Notes: a model not told the origin generated them from the letters alone. Counted from the first letter of the stretch, positions 1 to 7,799 are shown. The stretch is DNA of 14,849 nt from Lachnospiraceae bacterium (GCA_029068665.1 JAIECC010000389.1:1-14849); one strand, 5' to 3'. Translations and numbers: made by a program.

Positions 1-642
1 GGATATTATCATGCCCCGGTCCAGCCGGAAATGCCGGTTATAACAGAAGCACCCAAAAAACAGGTACATATTCCGACTTTTGTTATTATTTTACTGGTAT
101 GTGCAGTGATTGCAATTGTTCTTAAGCTGATTCCCTTTAATCAGAAAACAGCATTAAATAATATTGTCCGGCTGCCACAGGCATCCATTGAGACACAACT
201 GGGTATTACTCTGGAACACAATCCGGATTTTGTTTCAAGACTGAGCATTCCCAATAACAATCCTGATGGTTTTGATACTTATACCAATGCCAAGAAAAAT
301 TTTAGCGTTATCTACTACAATGGCAAACAATTCGGCATCAGTTTTTCTGATTCTAAGTATTCTCTGTTTGGTATCAAAATCGGTGACAGTGAAAGCCATA
401 TTTTAAATGGACAGGAGACCCCAAATGGCGTTTTCTTAGAAGACGGGATCCCTGTATATGAATACACAGAATATTTTGTCATGCTCGAAGATATGACCAG
501 AAGCGGAAGCACTGCGGAATATTTTCTGGGAAAGGACGGCAGTGTTTTAGTTCTGGTAATCAATGATACCTCTAACCGGGTGGTAAATATCATTTATTAT
601 TATGACAGCGAGCGAGTCATGGAAGATGTTTCAACCTTTTGA
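1..642 (+). CDS. Membrane-anchored protein of unknown function, 5'-partial
   Basis: The reading frame is open from the first base of the window. The first in-frame ATG (31-33) has no Shine-Dalgarno sequence before it, so the gene very likely starts upstream and this is the 3' part. A short proline-containing stretch (APVQPEMPV) and a basic patch (PKKQ) precede one hydrophobic segment (roughly residues 17-35 from Met31: FVIILLVCAVIAIVLKLI). About 165 residues follow, probably outside the membrane, with mixed strand-like composition and no cysteine-rich or catalytic motif I recognise. Such an arrangement is common in clostridial proteins with an N-terminal zinc ribbon, a linker, a membrane segment and a sensor-like outer domain, but no zinc ribbon is visible here. 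The YczE-like gene begins 42 bases after its stop, so the two may be co-transcribed. I do not recognise the family. Confidence 0.75.
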   Translation, partial: GYYHAPVQPEMPVITEAPKKQVHIPTFVIILLVCAVIAIVLKLIPFNQKTALNNIVRLPQASIETQLGITLEHNPDFVSRLSIPNNNPDGFDTYTNAKKNFSVIYYNGKQFGISFSDSKYSLFGIKIGDSESHILNGQETPNGVFLEDGIPVYEYTEYFVMLEDMTRSGSTAEYFLGKDGSVLVLVINDTSNRVVNIIYYYDSERVMEDVSTF

Positions 643-684
643 TTGCATTTTATCCGTTATTTACTAAAAAAGAAGGTGTTACTA

Positions 685-1350
685 ATGAGTAAAGCTGAAA
701 TTGCAAAACGATATGTATTATTTGTAATAAGCCTGTTTTTTGCGGCTTTAGGTGTTGCATTTACGAAGCATGGTGAATTGGGTGTATCACCTATTTCCTC
801 TGTGGCAAATGTTATGAGCTACAAATTTTCTTCCCTCTCTTTAGGAACATGGCTGATTATCTGGAATTGCGTTTTAATCGTTGGCCAGATTTTCATACTT
901 CGTAAAAAATTTCAATTAATCCAGCTATTGCAAATCCCCCTGTCTTTTCTATTTGGCTGGTTTACGGATCTTGGAATGTGGATTGTATCATTCATTCCTG
1001 TGAATTCATATTTTATACGAATTGTCATGGTAGTAACCGGAATCATTATTCTTGGTTTTGGTGTTTCCCTTGCCGTTATTGCAAATGTAATTATGAATTC
1101 CGGAGAAGCTTTTGTAAAAGCAATTTCAGATTCCATCAATAAAGAATTTGGAAATGTAAAGATTGTATTTGATGTTCTTTGTGTTGTTACTTCCCTTATT
1201 TTGTCTCTTATGTTTTTTGATTTTACGATTGTGGGAACCAGAGAGGGGACTATTATTTCTGCACTGTTGACAGGTGTGGTGGTAAAGTTTTTTATCAGCA
1301 AACTGAAAGAACCCCTCCATGCTGTTTTGTGTCATAAATCAACGGAATAA
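685..1350 (+). CDS. YczE/YyaS/YitT-type integral membrane protein
   Basis: This is a 221-residue, almost wholly hydrophobic protein with about five membrane segments. The N-terminal pattern (KRYVLFVISLFFAALGVAF, then GELGVSPISSVANV) is typical of the YczE-type family, whose molecular function is poorly defined. In Bacillus, YczE has been linked to production of some antibiotics. I chose ATG 685 because AAGAAGGTG lies about 8 bases before it. A longer reading from TTG 643 would add 14 residues without a good ribosome binding site. The gene lies 42 bases after the preceding open frame and is followed by a clear terminator. Codon use is heavy in TTT, ATT and TTA, more AT-rich than the genes further right. 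The substrate or role cannot be told from the sequence. Confidence 0.82.
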   Translation: MSKAEIAKRYVLFVISLFFAALGVAFTKHGELGVSPISSVANVMSYKFSSLSLGTWLIIWNCVLIVGQIFILRKKFQLIQLLQIPLSFLFGWFTDLGMWIVSFIPVNSYFIRIVMVVTGIIILGFGVSLAVIANVIMNSGEAFVKAISDSINKEFGNVKIVFDVLCVVTSLILSLMFFDFTIVGTREGTIISALLTGVVVKFFISKLKEPLHAVLCHKSTE

Positions 1351-1382
1351 GTTTCAATCATTCCACCTCACAATGAGAATAC

Positions 1383-1435
1383 GAGCCGTCGCTTTGATAT
1401 TTTACAATATCTTGTGTGACGGCTCTGTCTTTTTT
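1383..1435 (+). terminator. Rho-independent terminator after the YczE-like gene
   Basis: GAGCCGTC (1383-1390) pairs perfectly with GACGGCTC (1418-1425), extended inward by G-T and C-G. An inner stem GATATT/AATATC (1396-1401 and 1406-1411) closes on the tetraloop TTAC. The hairpin is followed by TGTCTTTTTTA, a T tract on the + strand. On the other strand the flank is not T-rich, so it mainly serves the rightward genes. The stop codon of the convergent metY gene (1434-1436) lies inside the T tract. Confidence 0.88.
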
Positions 1436-2723
1436 ATATCTGATCGAATGCCTGTTCCAAATCAGCAATAATATCTTCTACGTTTTCAATGCCCACAGAT
1501 AAACGGATTAAATCCGGTGCTACGCCAGCTTCCCGAAGCTGCTCATCTGTCATCTGCCGATGGGTATGGCTGGCAGGATGCAGCAGGCAGGTCTTACTAT
1601 CTGCCACATGGGTCACAATCGAAGCCAGCTTCAGCTTATCCATAAAAGATATGGAAGTCTCTCTTCCACCCTTCAACCCAAATGCCAGAACACCGCAGGA
1701 GCCATTTGGCAAATACTTCTCTGCCAGTTCGTGATATTCATCCTGCTCCAGATCCGGATAGCAGACCCAGGCAACTTTATCATTTTCCTTCAGATACTTT
1801 GCTACCGCCAGTGCATTACTACAATGCTGCTTCATGCGGAGGGGCAGTGTCTCCAGTCCCAGATTCAGATAGAAGGAATTCTGCGGAGAAGGAATGGAAC
1901 CAAGATCCCGCATAAGCTGTGCCGTAGCCTTTGTAATATATGCGGCTTTTCCAAACCGCTCTGCATAAATGATTCCATGATACGATTCATCCGGCGTTGT
2001 TAGGCCCGGAAACTTCTCTTTCTGAGCCAGCCAGTCAAAATTTCCGCTGTCTACGATACAGCCGCCTACCACTGCCGCATGTCCATCCATGTACTTGGTG
2101 GTAGAATGGGTCACAATATCAGCTCCCCACTGGAAGGGCTGACAATTCACCGGTGTTGCAAAGGTGTTGTCAACAATCAGCGGTACCCCATGCTTATGTG
2201 CCAGTCTGGCGAACTTCTCGATATCCAGCACCGAAACAGTAGGATTCGTAATGGTTTCTCCAAATACTGCCTTGGTGTTCGGCTTAAAATACTGCTCTAA
2301 TTCTTCTTCTGACAAATTCTGGTCTACAAATGTACATTCAATACTCATCCGCTTCATGGTCACACCGAATAAATTAAAGGTTCCCCCATAAATAGAGGAA
2401 GATGCTATAAAATGATCCCCCGCCTCGCAGATATTGAACAATGCATAGAAATTGGCTGCCTGTCCGGATGAGGTCAGCATAGCTGCTACACCGCCTTCTA
2501 AGGCACAAATCTTAGCCGCAACCGCATCATTGGTGGGATTCTGCAAGCGGGTATAAAAATATCCCTCTGCTTCCAGATCGAACAATTTTCCCATTTCATC
2601 ACTGGTATCATACTTAAATGTAGTGCTTTGTACAATCGGAATCTGCCGCGGCTCTCCCCGTTTCGGCTGATATCCCTCCTGAATACACTTGGTTTCTATT
2701 TTGGTTTCTGTTCTTCTCTCCAT
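1434..2723 (-). CDS. metY: O-acetylhomoserine sulfhydrylase (O-acetylhomoserine aminocarboxypropyltransferase), MetY
   Basis: This is a 429-residue PLP enzyme of the Cys/Met metabolism family, the usual length for MetY. The family makes homocysteine from O-acetylhomoserine and sulfide, the direct sulfhydrylation route to methionine, in the cytoplasm. Visible motifs in order are YTRLQNPT (57-64), SSGQAAN (85-91, phosphate-binding loop region), YGGT (112-115), VDNTF with Asp185 (stacks on PLP pyridine in the family), and HSTTKYMDGH with Lys210, the expected Schiff-base lysine. The acidic insert after the lysine (DSGNFDW) and the overall length favour MetY over cystathionine gamma-synthase or gamma-lyase, which are usually about 380-400 residues. 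ATG 2723 is preceded by GAAGGAG at good spacing. The gene stands alone between convergent and divergent neighbours and has its own promoter. There is no room for a SAM riboswitch between that promoter and the start. Confidence 0.93.
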   Translation of the reverse strand: MERRTETKIETKCIQEGYQPKRGEPRQIPIVQSTTFKYDTSDEMGKLFDLEAEGYFYTRLQNPTNDAVAAKICALEGGVAAMLTSSGQAANFYALFNICEAGDHFIASSSIYGGTFNLFGVTMKRMSIECTFVDQNLSEEELEQYFKPNTKAVFGETITNPTVSVLDIEKFARLAHKHGVPLIVDNTFATPVNCQPFQWGADIVTHSTTKYMDGHAAVVGGCIVDSGNFDWLAQKEKFPGLTTPDESYHGIIYAERFGKAAYITKATAQLMRDLGSIPSPQNSFYLNLGLETLPLRMKQHCSNALAVAKYLKENDKVAWVCYPDLEQDEYHELAEKYLPNGSCGVLAFGLKGGRETSISFMDKLKLASIVTHVADSKTCLLHPASHTHRQMTDEQLREAGVAPDLIRLSVGIENVEDIIADLEQAFDQI

Positions 2724-2758
2724 TTGCTTCTCCTTCTTTATCTAAAAATACTTGTATC

Positions 2759-2787
2759 ATTGTACTACACTTCCTCCCGATTGTGAA
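2759..2787 (-). promoter_or_regulatory. Sigma-A type promoter for metY
   Basis: Read on the - strand, TTCACA (2787-2782) and TACAAT (2764-2759) are separated by exactly 17 bases, a good housekeeping promoter. The start of transcription would fall near 2752, giving a leader of only about 30 bases with the GAAGGAG site. Methionine control by an S-box leader is therefore not possible from this promoter. Confidence 0.6.
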
Positions 2788-2965
2788 TGAAAAAATCATA
2801 GCTGCTTAAGCCTGACCCGGTTCCGTGTAGTTGTTATCATGTATCCTTCACGAAAGCTTGAACATTATTTGCAATCGTGCTAACATGAAAATGATATATT
2901 TGATTACTAAAACCAAGCAATCCCTTGCATTACAATCAATTATACAAATATCAGGAGGCAGAATT

Positions 2966-4348
2966 ATGCTCAAAAACGACATTTGGCGCTGTCAATTCCA
3001 TCTGGTTCCTCCCACAGGCTGGATGAACGATCCAAATGGTCTTTGTCAGTATCAGGGAACCTATCATGTATTCTTTCAGTATGCTCCGGAATTTCCGGAT
3101 CATGATGTCAAGGAATGGGGACACTATACCAGCCGGAATCTTGCACACTGGACCTTTGCAGGTACTGCCCTTTATCCGGATACCGCTTATGATAAAAACG
3201 GTACTTATTCCGGCTGTGCTTTGACCGGACCGGACTCCTTTGCCTTATATTATACCGGAAATGTACAGCAGGAAGGGAACCATGATTATACTCACTCCGG
3301 ACGGGAGTCCAATACCCTGCGGGTCACAACAAAGGACGGTATTCACTTTTCTGAAAAGGAATGTGTTTTGAGCAATAAAGACTATCCATCTAGCTATACC
3401 TGCCATATTCGGGATCCAAAGGTATGGATGGAGGATAATTTGTACAAAATGGTTTTAGGCGGAAGAAAGCAGGATGATACCGGCGCGATTCTGCTCTACC
3501 AGTCAGAAGACGGTATTCACTGGAGCTATCTGCATGATCTAACCTCCCGGAACCCATTTGGATTTATGTGGGAATGTCCAGACCTGTTCCAGATGGAAGG
3601 CCAACGGTTCTTATCCGTCTGTCCACAGGGATTAAAAGCAGAGGAATTCCGCTTTCAAAACGTCCACGAATCCGGGTACTTTCCGGTAGATATGGAATTA
3701 TCAGAGCCTATTGATGAAACCAGATTCCGGGAATGGGATATGGGCTTTGATTTTTATGCTCCACAGACCTTTGTAGACCATAAGAGAAGACGAATCCTGA
3801 TCGGTTGGGCAGGGAGACCGGATACGGAGTATGCAGAACCTACTCTGGATAACCATTGGATTCACACGCTGACCGTACCAAGAGTCGTGACAAGGCAGCA
3901 GGATATATTGTTGCAGAATCCGGTTCCGGAATTGGACCGACTGCGTTCCCGCTGCCGGGAAATAACTGCCGGTCGATGGTTTTCCTTCCCAAGCTTCTTT
4001 GACTGGGAACTGAAGCCGTTCCCTGCCAAACAGCAGAATTTCACCATCCACATTACCAAAGAACTGACATTAACCTACGATGGCTCTGTGCTTACCTTAG
4101 GCTTTCAAGGCAATTTGGGTGCAGGACGGACCACCAGACGAGTCCTTTGTGACAAGGTGAAAAACATCCGTATCCTGGCAGATTGCTCTATCCTGGAAAT
4201 TTTTATAAATGATGGAGCCATTGTTCAAACTACCCGATTCTTCCCTTCGGATGACAAGCTTGACTTATGTGCAGAAGGGGATTTCAGTCTAAACCGGATT
4301 TGGGACTTTCAAGGGTCAGCTGTCCGGATTCCTTCCGGGCAGCCATAA
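2966..4348 (+). CDS. scrB: GH32 sucrose-6-phosphate hydrolase / beta-fructofuranosidase
   Basis: This is a 460-residue family GH32 enzyme that cleaves the fructosyl bond of sucrose-6-phosphate or related beta-fructosides in the cytoplasm (no signal peptide). The three signature motifs are present: WMNDPNG (19-25) with Asp22 as nucleophile, RDP (149-151) with Asp150 as transition-state stabiliser, and WECPD (202-206) with Glu203 as acid/base. The C-terminal 130 residues have the weak beta-sandwich pattern of the family (LEIFINDG near the end). I chose ATG 2966 because CAGGAGG precedes it by a good spacing and the family starts close to the WMNDPNG motif; the frame is open 45 codons further upstream. 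The HPr gene follows after 47 bases, consistent with a PTS-imported, phosphorylated substrate. No PTS permease or LacI-type regulator lies in the window, so substrate choice (sucrose-6-P against free fructosides) is inferred. Confidence 0.9.
   Translation: MLKNDIWRCQFHLVPPTGWMNDPNGLCQYQGTYHVFFQYAPEFPDHDVKEWGHYTSRNLAHWTFAGTALYPDTAYDKNGTYSGCALTGPDSFALYYTGNVQQEGNHDYTHSGRESNTLRVTTKDGIHFSEKECVLSNKDYPSSYTCHIRDPKVWMEDNLYKMVLGGRKQDDTGAILLYQSEDGIHWSYLHDLTSRNPFGFMWECPDLFQMEGQRFLSVCPQGLKAEEFRFQNVHESGYFPVDMELSEPIDETRFREWDMGFDFYAPQTFVDHKRRRILIGWAGRPDTEYAEPTLDNHWIHTLTVPRVVTRQQDILLQNPVPELDRLRSRCREITAGRWFSFPSFFDWELKPFPAKQQNFTIHITKELTLTYDGSVLTLGFQGNLGAGRTTRRVLCDKVKNIRILADCSILEIFINDGAIVQTTRFFPSDDKLDLCAEGDFSLNRIWDFQGSAVRIPSGQP
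4319..4343 (+). other. GC-rich hairpin over the 3' end of the GH32 gene
   Basis: GCTGTCCGGA (4319-4328) can pair with TCCGGGCAGC (4334-4343) over 10 positions with one G-T pair and a 5-base loop. No T tract follows, so it is not a standard terminator. It lies between the hydrolase and HPr coding regions and could set relative mRNA stability, or be chance inside coding sequence. Confidence 0.35.
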
Positions 4349-4395
4349 TTACGGCATTGATGCAACATAACTATATATCACAAGGAGGTATTACA

Positions 4396-4653
4396 ATGAA
4401 AACATTTAGCTACGAAATCAAAGATGAGATTGGAATTCACGCAAGACCTGCGGGACTGCTGGTAAAGGAAGGAAAGAACTTTAGCAGTAAAGCCACCCTG
4501 CGTAAAGGTGATAAGTCCGCCGACCTGACAAAGCTTATGGCGATTATGAGCCTGGGTGTTAAATGCGGAGATGTTATTACCGTAGAGGTAGAAGGTGAAG
4601 ATGAAGATGCTGCCGCTGCTGCATTAGAAGACTTCTTCAACAAGAATCTGTAA
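4396..4653 (+). CDS. ptsH: HPr phosphocarrier protein
   Basis: This is an 85-residue HPr-fold protein that carries phosphate from enzyme I to sugar-specific EIIA domains of the PTS. The active-site motif GIHARPAG is intact with His15 and Arg17. The second conserved block reads DLTKLMAIMSLGV. At the position of the regulatory Ser46 of Bacillus HPr there is Lys46, with Thr45 next to it. Ser46 phosphorylation by HPr kinase, the basis of classical CcpA co-repression, therefore looks impossible in the usual form. Lys at this position is, as far as I recall, frequent in clostridial HPr-like proteins. The C-terminus is acidic and alanine-rich (EGEDEDAAAAALEDFF). AAGGAGG (4382-4388) sits before ATG 4396. 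The gene is the last of a probable two-gene unit with the GH32 hydrolase and ends at a strong terminator. Confidence 0.93.
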   Translation: MKTFSYEIKDEIGIHARPAGLLVKEGKNFSSKATLRKGDKSADLTKLMAIMSLGVKCGDVITVEVEGEDEDAAAAALEDFFNKNL

Positions 4654-4663
4654 GCAAACAGTG

Positions 4664-4716
4664 AAAGACCCGGGCGGTAAAGGAAGCTGTCTTCCTCTAC
4701 CGCCCGGGTCTTTTTA
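4664..4716 (+). terminator. Strong terminator between HPr and the convergent histidine kinase
   Basis: AAAGACCCGGGCGGTA (4664-4679) pairs perfectly over 16 bases with TACCGCCCGGGTCTTT (4698-4713). Inside it AGGAAG/CTTCCT (4681-4686 and 4691-4696) pair around a CTGT loop. TTTTTATT follows on the + strand; the - strand has only a short TTT, so it acts mainly rightward and partly in both directions. The kinase stop codon (4714-4716) lies in the T tract. Confidence 0.93.
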
Positions 4717-6111
4717 TTCCGCTTCATAAGGCAGAATAATCTGAACTCGAAAACCTCCCCGGTCTCCTTTGTCAATCTCTACCTTCCCCTGATGTGCATC
4801 TGCAATCTGCTTTACAATCAGCAGCCCCAGTCCATGCTTTTGCTCGCTGGTATTATCATCACATACCATATAATGAGGGGCATGATTCAGATAACGAATC
4901 TGCTCTTCCTCCACCCCGGCTCCATCATCCTCTACCATAATGCAGCATGCTTCCGGCTCCATTTTAACAGAAACAAATATCCCACATCCTTCCGGATTAT
5001 GGTTCATGGAATTTTGAATCAGATTCGTCACTGCCCGCTTTAATAACTCTCCATCAACGGTTATCATACATGAGGTAAGCGAATCCTCAGTTTCCCATTC
5101 CAAATCATATTTGTCTTCAATGTTCAGATTCATAAAGTCCACCATGACCTTACGAACCAAAGCAACAATATTTTCCTTCTGGGTCTTTAATGGCTGCATA
5201 TTATATTCTAACTTGGAAGCCAGATTCAGGTCACGAATCAAATTTCTCATTTTTTCACTTTGCTTAACAATTACCACAGCTTTTTTCTGCTCTTCTTCGG
5301 TTAACCGTCCATCTTCTGCCAACTGTCCTGCATAGCCCATGACCATGGATAAAGGGGTCCTGATATCATGAGAAACACCGGCAATCCAATTTGCTCTGGC
5401 CCTTTCCTTCTTTTTCAATTCCTGCTTCTGGGACTGAATGATTTCGGAAGTGCGGTTAATATTCATAGCCAGCTCAGACAGCAGCCCCTTTTCCTTTATA
5501 TAAACCTTCTGCTCTTCCGGAAGCTTCTGAATGCCTTCTATAATTGGTCCAATGAAGTGAAGCAGCCGGGCATTGGTCACCAGATAAATCAGAAAAATCA
5601 ATACCACATTTGCCGTTAAAGCCACCAAAATCGTCCGCGGAAGATATTTAATCATATCATAATCCCAGCTGGGCCACATTTCTTTCCAATACCGGTCCTT
5701 GGGATACCCCAGAACCACCAGTCCCTCTTCAGCTCTCCCCGGGAAGGTGGGATAATCCTTCACATACCCCCGGGTCAGCATAGCGATATCTCCCAGAGAA
5801 TATTCCATGGGAATCTCTTCCGGAAGATTGTCCGTATGCCAGATGACCTGATGGGTGGTATCATCGATGAGAATGCCCCATACCTGATCCCGTTCCAATT
5901 CTTCTAAAACAGAAGCATCTGACAGCTGATACCCATCCCCGGACTTCTGCAGCGCCTCCGCCACTTCAATGGCTGTAGTCCAAGGGGAACGGCTGACAGT
6001 CTGGCCACTGGCAAATATAAACAGCATCCCTATATTGAGAATAAAAATCAACAAAACACTCATTAACAATATGCCAAAAAAACGTCGAATCAGTTTGGGT
6101 ATACTTTTCAT
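4714..6111 (-). CDS. Sensor histidine kinase of a peptide-antibiotic response system (CprK/LanK-like)
   Basis: This is a 465-residue two-component sensor. A first membrane helix (about 11-35) and a second (about 160-180) flank an outer domain of roughly 120 residues. That domain contains the pattern IWHTDNLPEEIP, TRGYVKDYP, LVVLGYPKDRYW, which I associate with clostridial kinases next to peptide-resistance ABC transporters. The cytoplasmic part has the H box (GVSHDIRTPL, phospho-acceptor His248), the N box (NLIQNSMNHNPEG, Asn367), the G1 box (EDDGAG, 394-399) and the G2 box (HGLGL, 426-430), so it should be an active kinase. It starts 4 bases after the regulator's stop, with its ribosome binding site GGAGG inside the regulator's last codons, so the two are one transcript. 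The divergent LanFEG-type transporter is the likely target. The peptide ligand is not known. Confidence 0.9.
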   Translation of the reverse strand: MKSIPKLIRRFFGILLMSVLLIFILNIGMLFIFASGQTVSRSPWTTAIEVAEALQKSGDGYQLSDASVLEELERDQVWGILIDDTTHQVIWHTDNLPEEIPMEYSLGDIAMLTRGYVKDYPTFPGRAEEGLVVLGYPKDRYWKEMWPSWDYDMIKYLPRTILVALTANVVLIFLIYLVTNARLLHFIGPIIEGIQKLPEEQKVYIKEKGLLSELAMNINRTSEIIQSQKQELKKKERARANWIAGVSHDIRTPLSMVMGYAGQLAEDGRLTEEEQKKAVVIVKQSEKMRNLIRDLNLASKLEYNMQPLKTQKENIVALVRKVMVDFMNLNIEDKYDLEWETEDSLTSCMITVDGELLKRAVTNLIQNSMNHNPEGCGIFVSVKMEPEACCIMVEDDGAGVEEEQIRYLNHAPHYMVCDDNTSEQKHGLGLLIVKQIADAHQGKVEIDKGDRGGFRVQIILPYEAE

Positions 6112-6115
6112 ATTT

Positions 6116-6817
6116 TCATTCCTCCACCAGCAGCTTATATCCCAGTCCTTTGACCGTAATCAATGCTTTCGGACGGGAGGGATTGGCTTCAATCTTTTCC
6201 CGAATCCGGCGTATATGCGCCATCAGTGAATTTTCATAGCCATAGGGATTCTCCCCCCAGGCAGCTTCGCAAAGAGCATCAATTGTCACGATTCGTCCTG
6301 CATTCCGATATAATGCAGAAAGCAAATCGTATTCCTTTGCCGTTAATGCAATGTGCTCTCCATCCTTTATGACCTCTGCCCGTTCAAAATCAATCTCACT
6401 GTCCGGAAGCTTTATAAGAAGATTGTCTTCCTTATAGCTTCTGCGCAGAATTGCCATGATTCGAAAAATCAATTCCTTAGGCAGAAATGGTTTCACCACA
6501 TAATCATCTGCCCCAAGACCAAAGCCCATGAATTTATCCTCATCCTCACCCCGGGCCGTTAAAAACAATATAGGGTAATCAGCCCTGCGTTTCAGTTCTT
6601 TCATAAGAGAAAAACCGGTTCCATCCGGAAGCATCACATCCAGTATTGCCAGCTCCGGTGAAAAATCATCGGCGGCTGCAATGGCCTCCTTTACGGATTG
6701 CGCTGTCCGTATGGTCTGAAAGCCTTCCTGCTTTAGTATGGACACAACCATATCCAACAGTTCCGGCTCATCATCCACCAGAAGAATTCTTTTCTTTTTC
6801 AAATAATCTGCTTCCAT
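6116..6817 (-). CDS. OmpR-family response regulator (CprR/LanR-like)
   Basis: This is a 233-residue regulator. The receiver domain has the acidic pair Asp15/Asp16, the phospho-acceptor Asp60 (LAILDVMLPDGTG), the switch Thr in LFLTARG and the Lys in VVKPF. A winged-helix DNA-binding domain follows (LTAKEYDLL, then IRRIREKIEANP and VKGLGYKL). I chose ATG 6817 over the GTG six bases upstream (6823), because AAAGGAG is 9 bases from the ATG but only about 3 from the GTG. It is co-transcribed with the downstream histidine kinase. It probably binds the direct repeats at 6895-6914, between its own promoter and the divergent ABC transporter, controlling the transporter and possibly itself. Confidence 0.92.
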   Translation of the reverse strand: MEADYLKKKRILLVDDEPELLDMVVSILKQEGFQTIRTAQSVKEAIAAADDFSPELAILDVMLPDGTGFSLMKELKRRADYPILFLTARGEDEDKFMGFGLGADDYVVKPFLPKELIFRIMAILRRSYKEDNLLIKLPDSEIDFERAEVIKDGEHIALTAKEYDLLSALYRNAGRIVTIDALCEAAWGENPYGYENSLMAHIRRIREKIEANPSRPKALITVKGLGYKLLVEE

Positions 6818-6852
6818 TTTCACAATCTCCTTTGCTCCTCTAATTCGAATTA

Positions 6853-6881
6853 ATCATAACACAAGCTCCATTCTAATTCAC
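6853..6881 (-). promoter_or_regulatory. Candidate promoter for the regulator-kinase pair
   Basis: On the - strand the -10 TATGAT (6858-6853) is good. The best -35 at 17-base spacing, GTGAAT (6881-6876), is weak. The weak -35 and the nearby direct repeats (6895-6914, about 14 bases upstream of it) would fit activation by a regulator. This is a candidate only. Confidence 0.4.
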
Positions 6882-6894
6882 CCGATGCATGAAA

Positions 6895-6914
6895 ATGTAA
6901 GGTAGATGTAAGGT
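6895..6914 (+). promoter_or_regulatory. Direct repeat ATGTAAGGT x2, likely response-regulator binding site
   Basis: ATGTAAGGT occurs at 6895-6903 and again, identical, at 6906-6914. The step is 11 bases, about one helical turn, the usual geometry for a dimer of an OmpR-type regulator. It lies in the 208-base control region between the divergent regulator and ABC transporter genes. A possible -10 for the transporter, TAAACT (6945-6950), lies about 30 bases downstream and has no good -35. Confidence 0.55.
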
Positions 6915-7025
6915 TATGAGAATGTTCCTGCAAGGTTGGTCCGGTAAACTTAACTTGTATCCATCAATGCCCTCACAGCAAACGGAGGGACAACTGAACC
7001 TTATATATCAGGAGGCGATATTACC

Positions 7026-7799
7026 ATGAATATCATTGAAACACAAGATTTAACCAAAACATATGGAGATTTTACTGCTGTTTCCCATGTCAGTCTCCAT
7101 ATTCCCAAGGGAGCTGTTTACGGCTTTCTGGGACCCAACGGGGCAGGAAAGTCTACAACCATGAAAATGTTCTTAGGACTGGTAAAGCCGGACAGTGGTT
7201 CCTTTACCATTCACGGCAGACAGTATCCCGAAGACCGGTTAGAAATACTAAAAGAAATCGGTTCCTTTATTGAATCCCCTTCCTTCTATGGGAATTTAAC
7301 CGGGGAAGAAAATCTGGATATCATCCGTAAAATACTTGGGCTGCCAAAATCCTCCGTAGCAGATGCTTTAGAACTGGTAGGATTAACCCCATTTAAAAAC
7401 CGGCTTGCACGAAAATATTCCCTGGGTATGAAACAGCGTCTGGGCCTTGCCGGGGCCTTAATCAGCAGACCTCCCATTCTGATTCTGGATGAGCCTACCA
7501 ACGGTCTTGATCCCATTGGTATACACGAAATACGAACCTTAATCCGCTCTTTGCCAAAGCAGTTCGATTGTACGGTTCTGGTATCCTCCCATTTACTTTC
7601 CGAGATTGAGCTAATGGCAGACAATATCGGCATTCTAAACCACGGAAGGCTTATTTTTGAAGGAACCATGCAGCAGCTAAAGGAACGGGCATTATTAAAA
7701 GGATATCCTACTGACAACTTAGAGGATACCTTCCTTGCCCTTATTGATGCAGATAACGGGAAAGGGGTGAATGGCTATGAGTCTGGCATTGGAGTATAA
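7026..7799 (+). CDS. ABC transporter ATPase, LanF/BcrA/CprA type
   Basis: This is a 257-residue ATPase subunit of a peptide-antibiotic exporter. Visible are Walker A GPNGAGKST (36-44), the signature YSLGMKQR (131-138), Walker B ILILDEP (151-157) and the H-loop SSH (187-189). At the Q-loop position the sequence reads SFIESP, with Glu83 instead of Gln. A Glu here is a known hallmark of lantibiotic-immunity LanF proteins and is also seen in bacitracin-type ATPases. It starts at ATG 7026 after CAGGAGG and overlaps the first permease gene by about 23 bases, so the three transporter genes form one operon. It is divergent from the two-component system and probably induced through it. It should energise removal of membrane-active peptides (lantibiotics or other cationic peptides). 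The actual substrate is not shown by the sequence. Confidence 0.92.
   Translation: MNIIETQDLTKTYGDFTAVSHVSLHIPKGAVYGFLGPNGAGKSTTMKMFLGLVKPDSGSFTIHGRQYPEDRLEILKEIGSFIESPSFYGNLTGEENLDIIRKILGLPKSSVADALELVGLTPFKNRLARKYSLGMKQRLGLAGALISRPPILILDEPTNGLDPIGIHEIRTLIRSLPKQFDCTVLVSSHLLSEIELMADNIGILNHGRLIFEGTMQQLKERALLKGYPTDNLEDTFLALIDADNGKGVNGYESGIGV

Noticed and set aside
2793..2822. On the - strand, CCGGGTCAGGCTTAAGCAGC resembles the core of the bacterial SRP RNA.
   Set aside because: The essential GGAA tetraloop with its closing pairs is missing between GGTCAGG and AAGCAGC, and the metY promoter lies directly downstream. At most it is a remnant; chance is likelier.
2724..2830. Possible SAM (S-box) or T-box riboswitch before metY.
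   Set aside because: The promoter at 2759-2787 leaves only about 30 bases of leader, and no S-box or T-box core is visible.
2831..2965. N-terminal extension of the GH32 frame, and a possible cre or LacI-type operator (TTCA-N8-TGAA at 2847-2862).
   Set aside because: The ribosome binding site and family alignment favour ATG 2966. The dyad has only 4-base arms and does not match the cre consensus.
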